Assembly (NCBI GenBank): GCA_021816925.1
Contig: JAKAWQ010000003.1
Coordinates: 1-64,000, forward strand
Source: Pseudomonadota bacterium
GTDB taxonomy: Bacteria > Pseudomonadota > Alphaproteobacteria > Acetobacterales > Acetobacteraceae
Length of the DNA: 64,000 bases
Direction: 5' to 3'
The notes below the pieces were generated by a model that had not been told where the DNA came from, searched no databases, and worked only from the letters and a program-made list of their open reading frames with translations. Positions 20,332 to 28,105 of the stretch are shown in pieces (the first letter of the stretch is position 1; the number at the start of each line of letters is the position of its first letter). Position numbers and translations under genes: made by a program.

Positions 20332-22659
20332 TCACGCGCTCGCGGCAACTTCCGCGCGCAAGCGGCGCGCCGCAGCGACCAGGTTTTCCAATGCCGGTCG
20401 TACCTCCTCCCACCGGCGCGTCTTCAGTCCGCAATCAGGATTGACCCAGATCTGCCAATCCGCGAGCCGCCGGCGCGCGAGGGCGAGCAGTTCCGCCATC
20501 TCGTCCGCATCCGGAACGCGCGGGCTGTGGATGTCCCACACGCCTGGCCCGATCTCCGCGGGATAGGCCTCTCCGGCGCCCGGCGCGAAGACGTCGAGCA
20601 ACTCCATGCGGCTGCGCGCAGCTTCGATCGAGATCGCGTCCGCATCCATAGCCGCGACCGCGCCCATGATGTCATTGAACTCTGAATAACACATGTGGGT
20701 ATGGATTGCGGTCTCGTCCCGCACCCCCGATGTCGCCAGGCGGAAACAGCCAACCGCCCAAGCCAGGTAGCCGCCCCACTCGGCCCGGCGCAGCGGCAGG
20801 CCTTCGCGCAAGGCTGGTTCATCCACCTGAATCACGGCAATGCCGGCCGCCTCCAAGTCCGCAATCTCGTCGCGGAGGGCGAGCGCGATCTGCCGGCAGA
20901 CCAGCTCACGCGGCCGGTCGTCGCGCACGAAGGACCACTGCAACATGGTCACCGGCCCGGTCAGCATGCCCTTGACCGGCCTCTCCGTCAGCGACTGGGC
21001 GTAGGCGGCCCAGCGCACGGTCATCGGCGCCTTGCGTGCGATGTCGCCCCAGATGATCGGGGGCGCGACGCAGCGGCTTCCGTAGCTTTGCACCCACCCG
21101 TGCTGGGTGACGGCGAAGCCCTCAAGTTGTTCGGCGAAGTACCGGACCATGTCGTTGCGCTCGAATTCGCCGTGCACCAGAAGATCGAGGCCGATCTTTT
21201 CCTGCCAGCGCACGGCCCCGGCGATCCATCCCTCGATGGCTTGTTCATAGGCGGTCGCGGCGAGCGCCCCGCGCCCGAGAGACGCCCGCGCATGGCGGAC
21301 CTCTGCCGTCTGCGGGAAGGAGCCGATCGTTGTCGTCGGGAACCGCGGCAGCCTGAGGCGCGCCTGCTGTCCAGCGCGGCGAGCACAGAACGGGCTGGCA
21401 CGGCGCTGCATCGCCGGGGTGATCGCGGCCACCCGCGCGGTGACCTCCGGGCGGTGCACGCGGGCACTCTCTCGCCGCGTCCGCGCCGCCGCGTCCGACT
21501 CCTCAAGCTCTGCGCGCACCGCCGCCTCGCCCTCGTCCAGGCCGCGGGCAAGCGTCGCCACCTCGCCGAGCTTCTGCACGGCGAAGGCGAGCACGGCTTT
21601 CACCTCCAAATCGAGCCTCTTCTCCCCGGCGAGATCCACGGGCACGTGCAGCAGGCTGCACGACGGGGCGATCATGAGCCGCTCGGTTCCGCGCGCGGCG
21701 GCCACACGCTCTGCTACGGCCAGCGCCGCCCGGAGGTCGGCACGCCAGACATTGCGCCCGTCGATCAGGCCGAGTGACAGCCACTGCTCTCCCCGCATCC
21801 CTGCCAGGGCGCCCGCCAGGTCGGAGGCGCCCCGGGTGAGGTCGAGATGGAGCCCCCTCACGGGCAGCCGGAGCGCCGTGCCGAGATTCTCCCCCATCGG
21901 GCCGAAGTAGCTGGCGAGCAACAGATCCGGTGCCGGCCCCTGCGCCAGCGCGGCATAGGCAAGCGCGAACGCCTCCTCTGCTCCCTTCGGCAGATCGCAC
22001 GCGAGGCACGGCTCGTCCATTTGCACCCACGCGCATCCCGCCTCTGCCAGTTCGCGCAATATCCGGACGTAGATCGGGAGCAGCCTTCCCAGAAGGTCGA
22101 GCGGCGCGGAGCCGTGCGCCGCCTTCGCGAGGAGAAGGAACGTGACCGGCCCGAGCAGCACGGGCCGCGTCCGCGTCCCCGCGGCGACGGCCTCACGCCA
22201 GAGCGCGAGCGCGCGGTTCTCCGTCAGCTGGAACCGCTGCTCGGCCGCAAGGCGCGGCACGAGGTAGTGATAGTTGGTGTCGAACCACTTCGTCATTTCG
22301 AGCGCGGAAAGGCCCGCCCGAACGCCCGCTGCCCCCTCCGCCTCCGTGCCTCGCGTGCCGCGCGCGAGCGCGAAATAGGTGGAAAGGGGAACCGGGCCAC
22401 CGCTCCAGCCGTAACCCGGCGGGACCGCGCCCAGCATCGTGGCCATGTCCAGCACGGCGTCGTAGAGGGAGAAATCGCCCGAAGGCACGTGGCTGATGCC
22501 CAGGCCCTGCTGCAAGCGCCAGTGCCCCGCGCGCAGCCGCGCGGCCTCGGCCAGAAGGCCTGCCTCGTCCAGTTCGCCGGACCAGTGCCGCTCGAGAGCG
22601 AACTTGAGCTCGCGCCGGTGCCCGATGCGCGGGAAGCCCAGGTTGCTCGCGACGGTCAT
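20332..22659 (-). CDS. metE: Cobalamin-independent methionine synthase
   Basis: Transfers a methyl group from 5-methyltetrahydropteroyl-triglutamate to homocysteine, the last step of methionine synthesis without B12. The 775 residues start MTVASNLGFPRIGHRRELK. The C-terminal catalytic half keeps the zinc ligands: His and Cys in HTHMCYSEF and the late Cys in VNPDCGLKTR. The RVLHGEFER-type segment (here LLVHGEFERNDMV) is also present. It is monocistronic, with a cobalamin riboswitch in its leader. That control implies a B12-dependent MetH elsewhere in the genome. Confidence 0.98.
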   Translation of the reverse strand: MTVASNLGFPRIGHRRELKFALERHWSGELDEAGLLAEAARLRAGHWRLQQGLGISHVPSGDFSLYDAVLDMATMLGAVPPGYGWSGGPVPLSTYFALARGTRGTEAEGAAGVRAGLSALEMTKWFDTNYHYLVPRLAAEQRFQLTENRALALWREAVAAGTRTRPVLLGPVTFLLLAKAAHGSAPLDLLGRLLPIYVRILRELAEAGCAWVQMDEPCLACDLPKGAEEAFALAYAALAQGPAPDLLLASYFGPMGENLGTALRLPVRGLHLDLTRGASDLAGALAGMRGEQWLSLGLIDGRNVWRADLRAALAVAERVAAARGTERLMIAPSCSLLHVPVDLAGEKRLDLEVKAVLAFAVQKLGEVATLARGLDEGEAAVRAELEESDAAARTRRESARVHRPEVTARVAAITPAMQRRASPFCARRAGQQARLRLPRFPTTTIGSFPQTAEVRHARASLGRGALAATAYEQAIEGWIAGAVRWQEKIGLDLLVHGEFERNDMVRYFAEQLEGFAVTQHGWVQSYGSRCVAPPIIWGDIARKAPMTVRWAAYAQSLTERPVKGMLTGPVTMLQWSFVRDDRPRELVCRQIALALRDEIADLEAAGIAVIQVDEPALREGLPLRRAEWGGYLAWAVGCFRLATSGVRDETAIHTHMCYSEFNDIMGAVAAMDADAISIEAARSRMELLDVFAPGAGEAYPAEIGPGVWDIHSPRVPDADEMAELLALARRRLADWQIWVNPDCGLKTRRWEEVRPALENLVAAARRLRAEVAASA

Positions 22660-22774
22660 GCGCGCCTCCGGCGGAGACGGAGGACGAGATGGGGGCGCAT
22701 TGACGCGCCCCCGCGGCAGCGGCCCGGAATGGCAAACATGCTTGTCTCCTGCTTCCGGTGCACCCCGCCCGGCA

Positions 22775-22985
22775 GCGGTTTGAGCGCGACGACGGCAGGT
22801 CTCCTGGCTCTCGGTTCAACGCGACCGCCCCTGCCTTCCCGGACCTCTCGGACCAGTGGCCCACCCCCGAGCGGGAGCGGACGGGCCGGCTTCTCACCGC
22901 TGACAGTTGCGCGGGCAACCGCCGACTTGCCCCCGGACCCGAAAGTCCAGCCGGGACGCATAACGTTCCCTTTTGACCCGCTCGC
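22775..22985 (-). promoter_or_regulatory. Cobalamin (AdoCbl) riboswitch upstream of metE
   Basis: Read on the minus strand, the B12-box core AGCCAGGAGACCTGCC is at 22809-22794. Upstream come GCCACTG...GGGAAGGC-type elements, the CAACTGTCAGCGG segment and a 5' GGGAACG start near 22975, in the correct order for the cobalamin aptamer. The aptamer ends about 115 bases before the metE start. Cobalamin binding is expected to turn metE off. Edges are approximate. Confidence 0.93.
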
Positions 22986-23008
22986 GCGGGACCGACGACG
23001 ATTTTTCC

Positions 23009-23037
23009 CATTTACGCCGGACGGTGCGCCCAGGCAA
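23009..23037 (-). promoter_or_regulatory. Probable metE promoter
   Basis: On the minus strand TTGCCT (23037-23032) and TAAATG (23014-23009) are exactly 17 bp apart. Transcription would start near 23000, just ahead of the cobalamin aptamer. Confidence 0.5.
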
Positions 23038-23070
23038 GGATGCCTCTCCGAAAGCGGCGCCAGCCACTAG

Positions 23071-23272
23071 CGGCAGCCACTCCAGCGGCCGGTGCGGATG
23101 CTGACCCTCGCGCCCGCCTTCCTCGGCACGCCGCGCTGCCTCCTGTCTGATGAACCCTCGATCGGGCTTGCGTCCAACCTCGCCGAGCGCCTGCTCGCCC
23201 GGCCCTTCGAGATCTACCGCGTCCCCGGGGCCGGCGCGGTGCTCGTGGAGCAGAAGGCGCCGCCGCGGTCGC
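23071..23272 (+). pseudogene. Relic of an ABC transporter ATPase (LivF-like C-terminal part)
   Basis: The plus-strand translation contains RMLTLAPAFLGTPRCLLSDE followed by PSIGLASNLAE and GAVLVEQKAP. This lines up with the region from just after the signature motif through Walker B to the switch histidine area of LivF-type branched-chain amino acid transporter ATPases. Walker A and the signature are absent, LLLDEP has become LLSDEP, and the fragment starts right after a stop codon. It is too short to function. The ORF continues to 23355 with unrelated sequence. Confidence 0.65.
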
Positions 23273-23345
23273 GGCCGCCCCAGGAAGAGGTCCGCCGGGC
23301 AAACGTCCGGAATTTCTTCCGAAGGCGGTCTTTCGGCCGGATGAA

Positions 23346-23675
23346 CTACCGGTGAGCGGTTCCGACGGCACTTGTGATCTCCCCGCCGATATGCACCGCA
23401 ACGGTTCCCGGCGGTTGCGCGGCGGCAGAGGCGGCGGCTGGTACGACCGCGGGGGCGGCGGCTGTGCAGGCGCCGAGGCAGGAGAGCATCGCCGCGACGA
23501 TCAGCCCCGTGACCCGCTTGCCGCGCCGTTCGGGGGCCTGCTGCCCGGCGCTCCTCGGCACCCCGGCGTCGTACTTCGCCGCAGCGGAGGCGGGCCACGG
23601 CAAAGGTTCGTCGGGAATGATGCGGAGATGCGCACGCTGCCGGCGCGGCTCCGTCCGGCCGGCCACCACGCTCAT
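23346..23675 (-). CDS. Small unknown protein coupled to the histidine kinase
   Basis: A 109-residue protein whose ATG overlaps the kinase stop codon as ATGA. Residues 1-55 are polar and Arg/Pro-rich. Around 56-70 comes a hydrophobic stretch, LIVAAMLSCLGAC, shaped like a lipoprotein or membrane anchor, then an Ala/Pro-rich stretch and a short end (VAVHIGGEITSAVGTAHR). I recognise no family. If the Cys is a lipobox, the real start would have to be nearer the hydrophobic part, but no GTG or ATG with a ribosome site is seen there. Position suggests a partner of the kinase. Confidence 0.45.
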   Translation of the reverse strand: MSVVAGRTEPRRQRAHLRIIPDEPLPWPASAAAKYDAGVPRSAGQQAPERRGKRVTGLIVAAMLSCLGACTAAAPAVVPAAASAAAQPPGTVAVHIGGEITSAVGTAHR

Positions 23676-24343
23676 GGCCGGGCGCTCGCGGGCAGGCGCA
23701 CCTCGATTGCCGTCGGCGTGCCATTCCTGATCCGCATCCTGCCGCCTGCGGAGGCGGCAAGTTCGGCGACGAGATGGAGGCCGTCGCCCATCGCAAGCTC
23801 GCCGTCGATCGGCCAGCCGTCGTTCTCGACCGTCAGGACCGCGTAACCCTCCGCATCGTAGTCGAGGCGGACCAGGATCTGTCCGATGAGCCGCATATGC
23901 ATGCCGTGCTTGACCGCATTGCCGACCAGCTCGTGGACGACGCGGACCGCGACCGCCTCGAGCCGGCCGGGCAGGATGCCGCCGACCACAACGTCGACGC
24001 GGATGATCTGAGCCGGGTCCGCATAGAGATCGACGACGCTCCGGCAGAGCGTGCGCAGCCGCTCGGGCAGCGGTTCGGGGCATTGCGTCAAGCCGAACAG
24101 CGAATCCGAGATCGCCGCCGAGAGCTTGACCCGCCGCTCAATCTCGCGCGCGAGCGAACGGCCGGCGGCGCTTGCTCCGAGCCCCGGGGCCTCGCGCACC
24201 TGCACCAGGATGCGCTGCAGCGCGTTCTTCGTCAGGTGCCGGAGCTGGCGGAGGTCCGTGCTGCCGTCACGCGGGCGCGCCGCGGCGCGCCCCGTGGGAA
24301 GTGCCGCGAGTGCATTCGCTCGGGTGGCGGACAGGCTCAGCAT
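23672..24343 (-). CDS. Soluble histidine kinase, HWE/HisKA_2-like
   Basis: The 223-residue protein has no transmembrane or sensor domain. A dimerisation/phosphoacceptor helix carries RHLTKNALQRI with the probable phospho-His at residue 36. The ATP-binding domain has an N-box HELVGNAVKHGM and a glycine box GDGLHLVAELA. This resembles the HWE/HisKA_2 kinases common in alphaproteobacteria. No response regulator is adjacent. It is divergent from the DUF6502 gene across paired palindromes and has a good promoter under one of them. The input signal cannot be told; a sensor partner may be a separate protein. Confidence 0.75.
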   Translation of the reverse strand: MLSLSATRANALAALPTGRAAARPRDGSTDLRQLRHLTKNALQRILVQVREAPGLGASAAGRSLAREIERRVKLSAAISDSLFGLTQCPEPLPERLRTLCRSVVDLYADPAQIIRVDVVVGGILPGRLEAVAVRVVHELVGNAVKHGMHMRLIGQILVRLDYDAEGYAVLTVENDGWPIDGELAMGDGLHLVAELAASAGGRMRIRNGTPTAIEVRLPASARP

Positions 24344-24393
24344 AATGATTCTCCTTGGTTCCGCAGAGGGCCACGGGGCGGAGTCGGGGCCCG

Positions 24394-24422
24394 GTTTAAC
24401 GTGGGAAAAATACCCACGTCAA
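24394..24422 (-). promoter_or_regulatory. Promoter of the histidine kinase, with operator in the spacer
   Basis: On the minus strand TTGACG (24422-24417) and TTAAAC (24399-24394) are 17 bp apart. The palindrome at 24399-24419 fills this spacer completely, the position expected for a repressor-controlled promoter. Confidence 0.6.
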
Positions 24423-24461
24423 GAAGAAGCGCCGGCGATTGCGTGGGTGCAATTCCCACGC
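24399..24461. promoter_or_regulatory. Twin operators CGTGGG-N7-CCCACG, 42 bp apart
   Basis: ACGTGGG-N7-CCCACGT occupies 24399-24419 and GCGTGGG-N7-CCCACGC occupies 24441-24461. The half sites are identical in their six core bases while the 7-bp centres differ (AAAAATA and TGCAATT), as expected for a dimeric DNA-binding protein. Centres are 42 bp apart, four helical turns. The first lies inside the kinase promoter. The second covers the -35 region of a plus-strand promoter whose -10 is TATAGA (24470-24475) in front of the DUF6502 gene. Confidence 0.75.
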
Positions 24462-24503
24462 CAACGTGCTATAGACAGCTTCTCACGCTTCCTCGCTCAC
24501 CGC

Positions 24504-25394
24504 ATGCGGCCCTCCGATCGTCCAACCCCCCATTCGCCGCCGCCGCTCGCCGGGCCACTCCGCCGGCTGCTGCGCCCGCTCGTCCGCCTCCTGATGCAGA
24601 GCGGCATCACGTTCCCCGTGTTCGCCGACCTGCTGCGCTCGCTCTACGTGGAGGTCGCGGTGCGCGACCTCTTGAAAGATTCCCGCGCGAGAACGGACAG
24701 CCGCATCAGCCTCTTGACCGGCGTGCACCGCAAGGAGATCCGCAGGCAGCGCGAGGCAGGCACCGAGGCAGAGGAGGCGCCCGGCACGGTCACGCTCGGG
24801 AGCCAGATCATCGGGCGCTGGCTCGGCCTCGCTGCGTACACGGATGCGCGGGGCCGCCCGCTCGTGCTGCCGCGCGCGAGCACGTCGCGCCGCAAGCCCT
24901 CGTTCGATGGGCTTGTGCGCTCGATCACCACCGACGTTCGCCCGCGCGCCGTGCTCGAGGATCTGGAAAGCCAGGGCCTCGTCGTGCGCGAGGCGGAGGA
25001 CCGCGTCCGGCTCAACGTCGCGGCCTTCGTGCCGCGGCCCGGCCGCGCCGAGCAGCTCTTCTATTTCGGCCGCAACCTCGCCGACCACATCGCCGCCGCG
25101 GCGGCGAACGTGCTGGCTCCCGCTGCCCCGCCGGCCGTTGGCCAGGCGCCGGCGCCGTTTCTCGAACGGAGCGTGCATTACGACCGTCTTACGGCCGCCG
25201 CCGCTCTTCGCCTTGTTGCGGGCGGCCGCGAGGCGGCCGGCCGGCTGCTGGTGGATTTCAACCGCCTTGCCCTCGCCGAGGCCGAGGCGGGCGATCGAGC
25301 GGCGGCGAAGCGCCGGCTCCCGCGGAGGAGCCGTGTCAATCTCGGCATCTATCTCTATCACGAAGACGACGAGCCCAAAGGCGGGGAATCCTGA
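24504..25394 (+). CDS. DUF6502-family protein
   Basis: A 296-residue cytoplasmic protein; the N-terminal part (LLRPLVRLLMQSGITFPVFA) matches the DUF6502 family, which to my knowledge has no assigned function. The first half has a compact helical look with a central basic segment (LLTGVHRKEIRRQREA), suggestive of a DNA-binding helix pair, but this is inference. Start ATG at 24504 is about 22 bases after the predicted transcription start and lacks a ribosome site. The stop is two bases before the GTG of the DUF5666 gene. A regulator binding the adjacent palindromes is one possible role. Confidence 0.75.
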   Translation: MRPSDRPTPHSPPPLAGPLRRLLRPLVRLLMQSGITFPVFADLLRSLYVEVAVRDLLKDSRARTDSRISLLTGVHRKEIRRQREAGTEAEEAPGTVTLGSQIIGRWLGLAAYTDARGRPLVLPRASTSRRKPSFDGLVRSITTDVRPRAVLEDLESQGLVVREAEDRVRLNVAAFVPRPGRAEQLFYFGRNLADHIAAAAANVLAPAAPPAVGQAPAPFLERSVHYDRLTAAAALRLVAGGREAAGRLLVDFNRLALAEAEAGDRAAAKRRLPRRSRVNLGIYLYHEDDEPKGGES

Positions 25395-25396
25395 TC

Positions 25397-26578
25397 GTGC
25401 GGCGCCTGGCCGGCTTCCTGGTGCTCGGGTTCCTTGTTTCCTGCGCGCCCGTGCTGATCCCGATCGCCGATCGCGGCATCGGGGGTACCGGCTCTCCCGC
25501 GGCGGGCGTGCCGCTCGCCACCGCCGACCGGGGAATCGGCGGCACCGGCATCGTGGGCGTGATCACCGGCTTCGGCAGCATCTTCGTGGACGGGTTCGAG
25601 GTCGGCTACAATGCCGCGACGACGGTCGATATCGACGGCACGCCGGCCAGCACGGCCGCGCTGCGCACCGGGCAGGTGGTCGCGATCGACGCCGCCGGGC
25701 CGGCCACCGCCCTCGAGGCGGAGAGCGTGGCCGTACGCCATGAGGTTGCGGGGCCGGTGCAGGCGGTTTCCGACAACGGCCGCGTGGTCGAGGTGGCCGG
25801 ACAGAGCGTCGCACTGGAGGGTCCGCTTGGTGCCGGTGCCGCGCTCCGCCCCGGCGCCTGGGTTGCCGTGAGCGGCCTCCGCCGGCCGGATGGCTCGATC
25901 GACGCAACCCGGATCGACCCGAGCCCGCCCGGGTTCGTCCGTGTGCGCGGCCGGCTCGTCGAAGGGCCGGGCGGGCTCGGTATCGGAGCGCTCCCTGTTG
26001 TGCCCGCGCCGGGCATCAGCGCCGCGCCCGGGCAATTCGTTACGGTTTCCGGCCGCTATGCCGGAGGCCGGCTGCTGGCGGGTTCGGTAGCGCCCGATCT
26101 CGTGGCCACCGACCCGTTCGCACATTTCGGCCCGCATGTCGGGCGTGTCTTCGTGGAATCCTACGTCAGCGCCGCTTCCGGGCGCCTTAGCACGCCGACC
26201 GGGCTCGACGTGCGCGCGGCGCCCTCGCTCGGCGCGGCCGGCCTCAAGCCCAGTTGGGCGGTCGTCACGCTCGAGCGCCATCCGGGCGAACCCGCGCGCG
26301 CGACCGGGCTCCGCCTGCTCGAGCGGCCGGCCATGCCGCTCGCTCCGCCTTCCTCGGGTCTCGAACGCGGCTTCCATCAGGGTTCGATCGAGGGCTTCCG
26401 GCCAGCGCCCGTGCCCGCACACTACCCGAGGCCGTTGGTCGCGCCTCACCCGGAGCGTCCCCTCGGTGCCGCGCCCTTCCCCGAGCGCCTTCCGCCCGGT
26501 CGGGGCGGCCCACCGTCCGGCCGCGACGTGGCGCCCTGCCGCCCGCCAGGCGTTTGCGGGCCGCTGCTTGGCCCTTGA
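25397..26578 (+). CDS. DUF5666-domain lipoprotein
   Basis: A 393-residue secreted protein with a short signal peptide and lipobox LVSC (Cys16), so probably anchored in the outer or inner membrane. After the Cys the segment ADRGIGGTG occurs twice (residues 24-32 and 43-51). The middle (about 55-310) is a series of beta-rich DUF5666-type units with the pattern V..I.G.......LR.GQVV.. The tail is Pro/Arg-rich and ends with two Cys. The GTG start follows the DUF6502 stop by two bases, so the two are coupled. Function unknown; pairing with DUF6502 suggests a shared pathway. Confidence 0.75.
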   Translation: MRRLAGFLVLGFLVSCAPVLIPIADRGIGGTGSPAAGVPLATADRGIGGTGIVGVITGFGSIFVDGFEVGYNAATTVDIDGTPASTAALRTGQVVAIDAAGPATALEAESVAVRHEVAGPVQAVSDNGRVVEVAGQSVALEGPLGAGAALRPGAWVAVSGLRRPDGSIDATRIDPSPPGFVRVRGRLVEGPGGLGIGALPVVPAPGISAAPGQFVTVSGRYAGGRLLAGSVAPDLVATDPFAHFGPHVGRVFVESYVSAASGRLSTPTGLDVRAAPSLGAAGLKPSWAVVTLERHPGEPARATGLRLLERPAMPLAPPSSGLERGFHQGSIEGFRPAPVPAHYPRPLVAPHPERPLGAAPFPERLPPGRGGPPSGRDVAPCRPPGVCGPLLGP

Positions 26579-26655
26579 GGTGCGTTGCCGGGATTGACCC
26601 TTCCGCCCGCCGCGCGCGAGCATCGTGAGAACGACACGGGGAAACGCCAGGGGAA

Positions 26656-27717
26656 ATGATGGATCAGGCCGGGGAGATCGCCGAAAGCCTGCGCATGATC
26701 CGCGACAGCGCGGCGGCCGTCGCGCCGCGCGGCGATCTCAGGCGCATCCGCGCGCTCCGCTTCACCGATCCGGGCTTCGAGCGCGCCACGTGGGAGAAGA
26801 TGTGCGCGCTCGGCTGGCCCGCTCTCGCCCTCCCCGAAGCCGAGGGCGGCAGCGGGCTCGGCATGCGCGGCTTTGCGGCGCTGGCGGAGGAGCTGGGGGC
26901 CGGCCTCGTCCCCGAGCCGCTGATCGGAGCCGCCATGGCTGCCCGCGTTCTTTGCGGCGCCCCGCTCGCGGCTTTGCTCGACGGCACCTCGCTCGTCATT
27001 CCCGCCTGGCAGGAGCGGCCGAACAGTCTCGAAGCGGGAGCAGACACGGCGCTCTCGGAAGGCCGGCTTACGGGAACGAAAATCTTCGTGCCGATGGCAG
27101 GTGGCGCCGATTTCTTCCTTGTCCCTGCGCGCGGCGGCCTCGCGCTCGTTCCGCGCGATGGGACAGGCCTCACGCTTGCGATGGAGCGCACGCAGGACGG
27201 CGGCACCTTCGGCACCCTCACGATGGATCGCGCGCCGGCAATGCCCGTTCCGGGCAGGCTCGAACGCGCGCTCGAGGAAGCCACGCTCGCCGCTGCGGCC
27301 TATCTTCTCGGCGTGGCGCGCCGTGCCTTTGCGATCACGCTCGGCTATCTCGCAACGCGGGTGCAGTTCGGCCGGCCGATCGCGAGCTTCCAGGCGCTTC
27401 GCCATCGCGCGGCCGATCTCAAGATCCAATGGGAGCTGACGCGCGCGAGCGTGCATGCCGCCGCCGCCACGCTCGACCGTGAGTCCGACCTTGCGGCCTG
27501 CCGTGCGGCGGTCTCGCGTGCCAAGGCGCGCGCGGCCGACGCCGCGCTCCTCATCACGCGCCAGGCCGTGCAGCTGCACGGCGCGATCGGCTACACCGAC
27601 GAGGCCGACATCGGGCTATTTCTCCGCAAGGCGATGGTGCACGCCAATCTTTACGGCTCGGCCGCGCTGCACCGCGGCCGCTATGCTGCACTTGCCCCGG
27701 AAGAGCAGGATGGCTGA
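26656..27717 (+). CDS. Acyl-CoA dehydrogenase family protein
   Basis: FAD-dependent acyl-CoA dehydrogenase-like protein of 353 residues, a bit shorter than the usual 380. The C-terminal helical domain is clear (RVQFGRPIASFQALRHR and AVQLHGAIGYTDEADIGLF). The middle beta domain is reduced. ATG at 26656 has CAGGGGAA upstream. It overlaps the truncated hydratase gene by eight bases and is followed by a second dehydrogenase. Such pairs, as in sterol or branched acyl-CoA catabolism, often form heteromers. Confidence 0.88.
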   Translation: MMDQAGEIAESLRMIRDSAAAVAPRGDLRRIRALRFTDPGFERATWEKMCALGWPALALPEAEGGSGLGMRGFAALAEELGAGLVPEPLIGAAMAARVLCGAPLAALLDGTSLVIPAWQERPNSLEAGADTALSEGRLTGTKIFVPMAGGADFFLVPARGGLALVPRDGTGLTLAMERTQDGGTFGTLTMDRAPAMPVPGRLERALEEATLAAAAYLLGVARRAFAITLGYLATRVQFGRPIASFQALRHRAADLKIQWELTRASVHAAAATLDRESDLAACRAAVSRAKARAADAALLITRQAVQLHGAIGYTDEADIGLFLRKAMVHANLYGSAALHRGRYAALAPEEQDG

Positions 27718-28102
27718 CGCGGCACCTCTGCGCATGCTGGGCGAGACCCGCGAGGGCAGGACCGTGATTCTGACGCTCGACCAGCCGGCGCGGCGCAATG
27801 CCCTCTCGCTCACCATGCGCGCTTCGCCCGTCGCGGCGTTCGAGCGGATCGAGGCCGATCGCAGCCTCGCCGCCGTCGTCATCACCGGCGCCGCGCTCGA
27901 AGCTGCGCTCTCCCGCGCACGCCTGCTGGCCGTGGAGGCGCCGCTTTCGCTTGCGCTCACGCGCGCCTTTCTCGCTGCCGGTCCCGATGCTGCGCTCGAA
28001 CGCGAGCGGGATCCGCAGACGATGCTGTTCCGCTCCGCGGACCGTGCCGAAGGCAAGGCGGCCTTCCTTGCCAAGCGCACGCCCCGCTTTGTGGGAGATT
28101 GA
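27710..28102 (+). pseudogene. Enoyl-CoA hydratase with a large in-frame internal deletion
   Basis: Residues 1-60 (ILTLDQPARRNALSLTMR...VVITG) are the start of the crotonase fold, and from about residue 62 (ALEAALSRARLLAVEAPLSL) the sequence is the C-terminal helical end. The 100-130 residues between, which hold the oxyanion hole and the catalytic glutamates, are gone. The frame is kept and the product would have 130 residues against 255-270 normally. It cannot be a normal hydratase. It overlaps the upstream dehydrogenase and precedes the next gene by three bases. Confidence 0.85.
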
Positions 28103-28105
28103 GCG

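Noticed and set aside
22894-23796. A 300-codon minus-strand frame upstream of metE
   Set aside because: It overlaps the riboswitch and the LivF relic and shows no family motifs.
23774-25396. Long plus-strand frame fused to the DUF5666 gene
   Set aside because: The upstream part is antisense to the kinase and out of frame with DUF6502; the lipoprotein signal peptide marks the true start at 25397.
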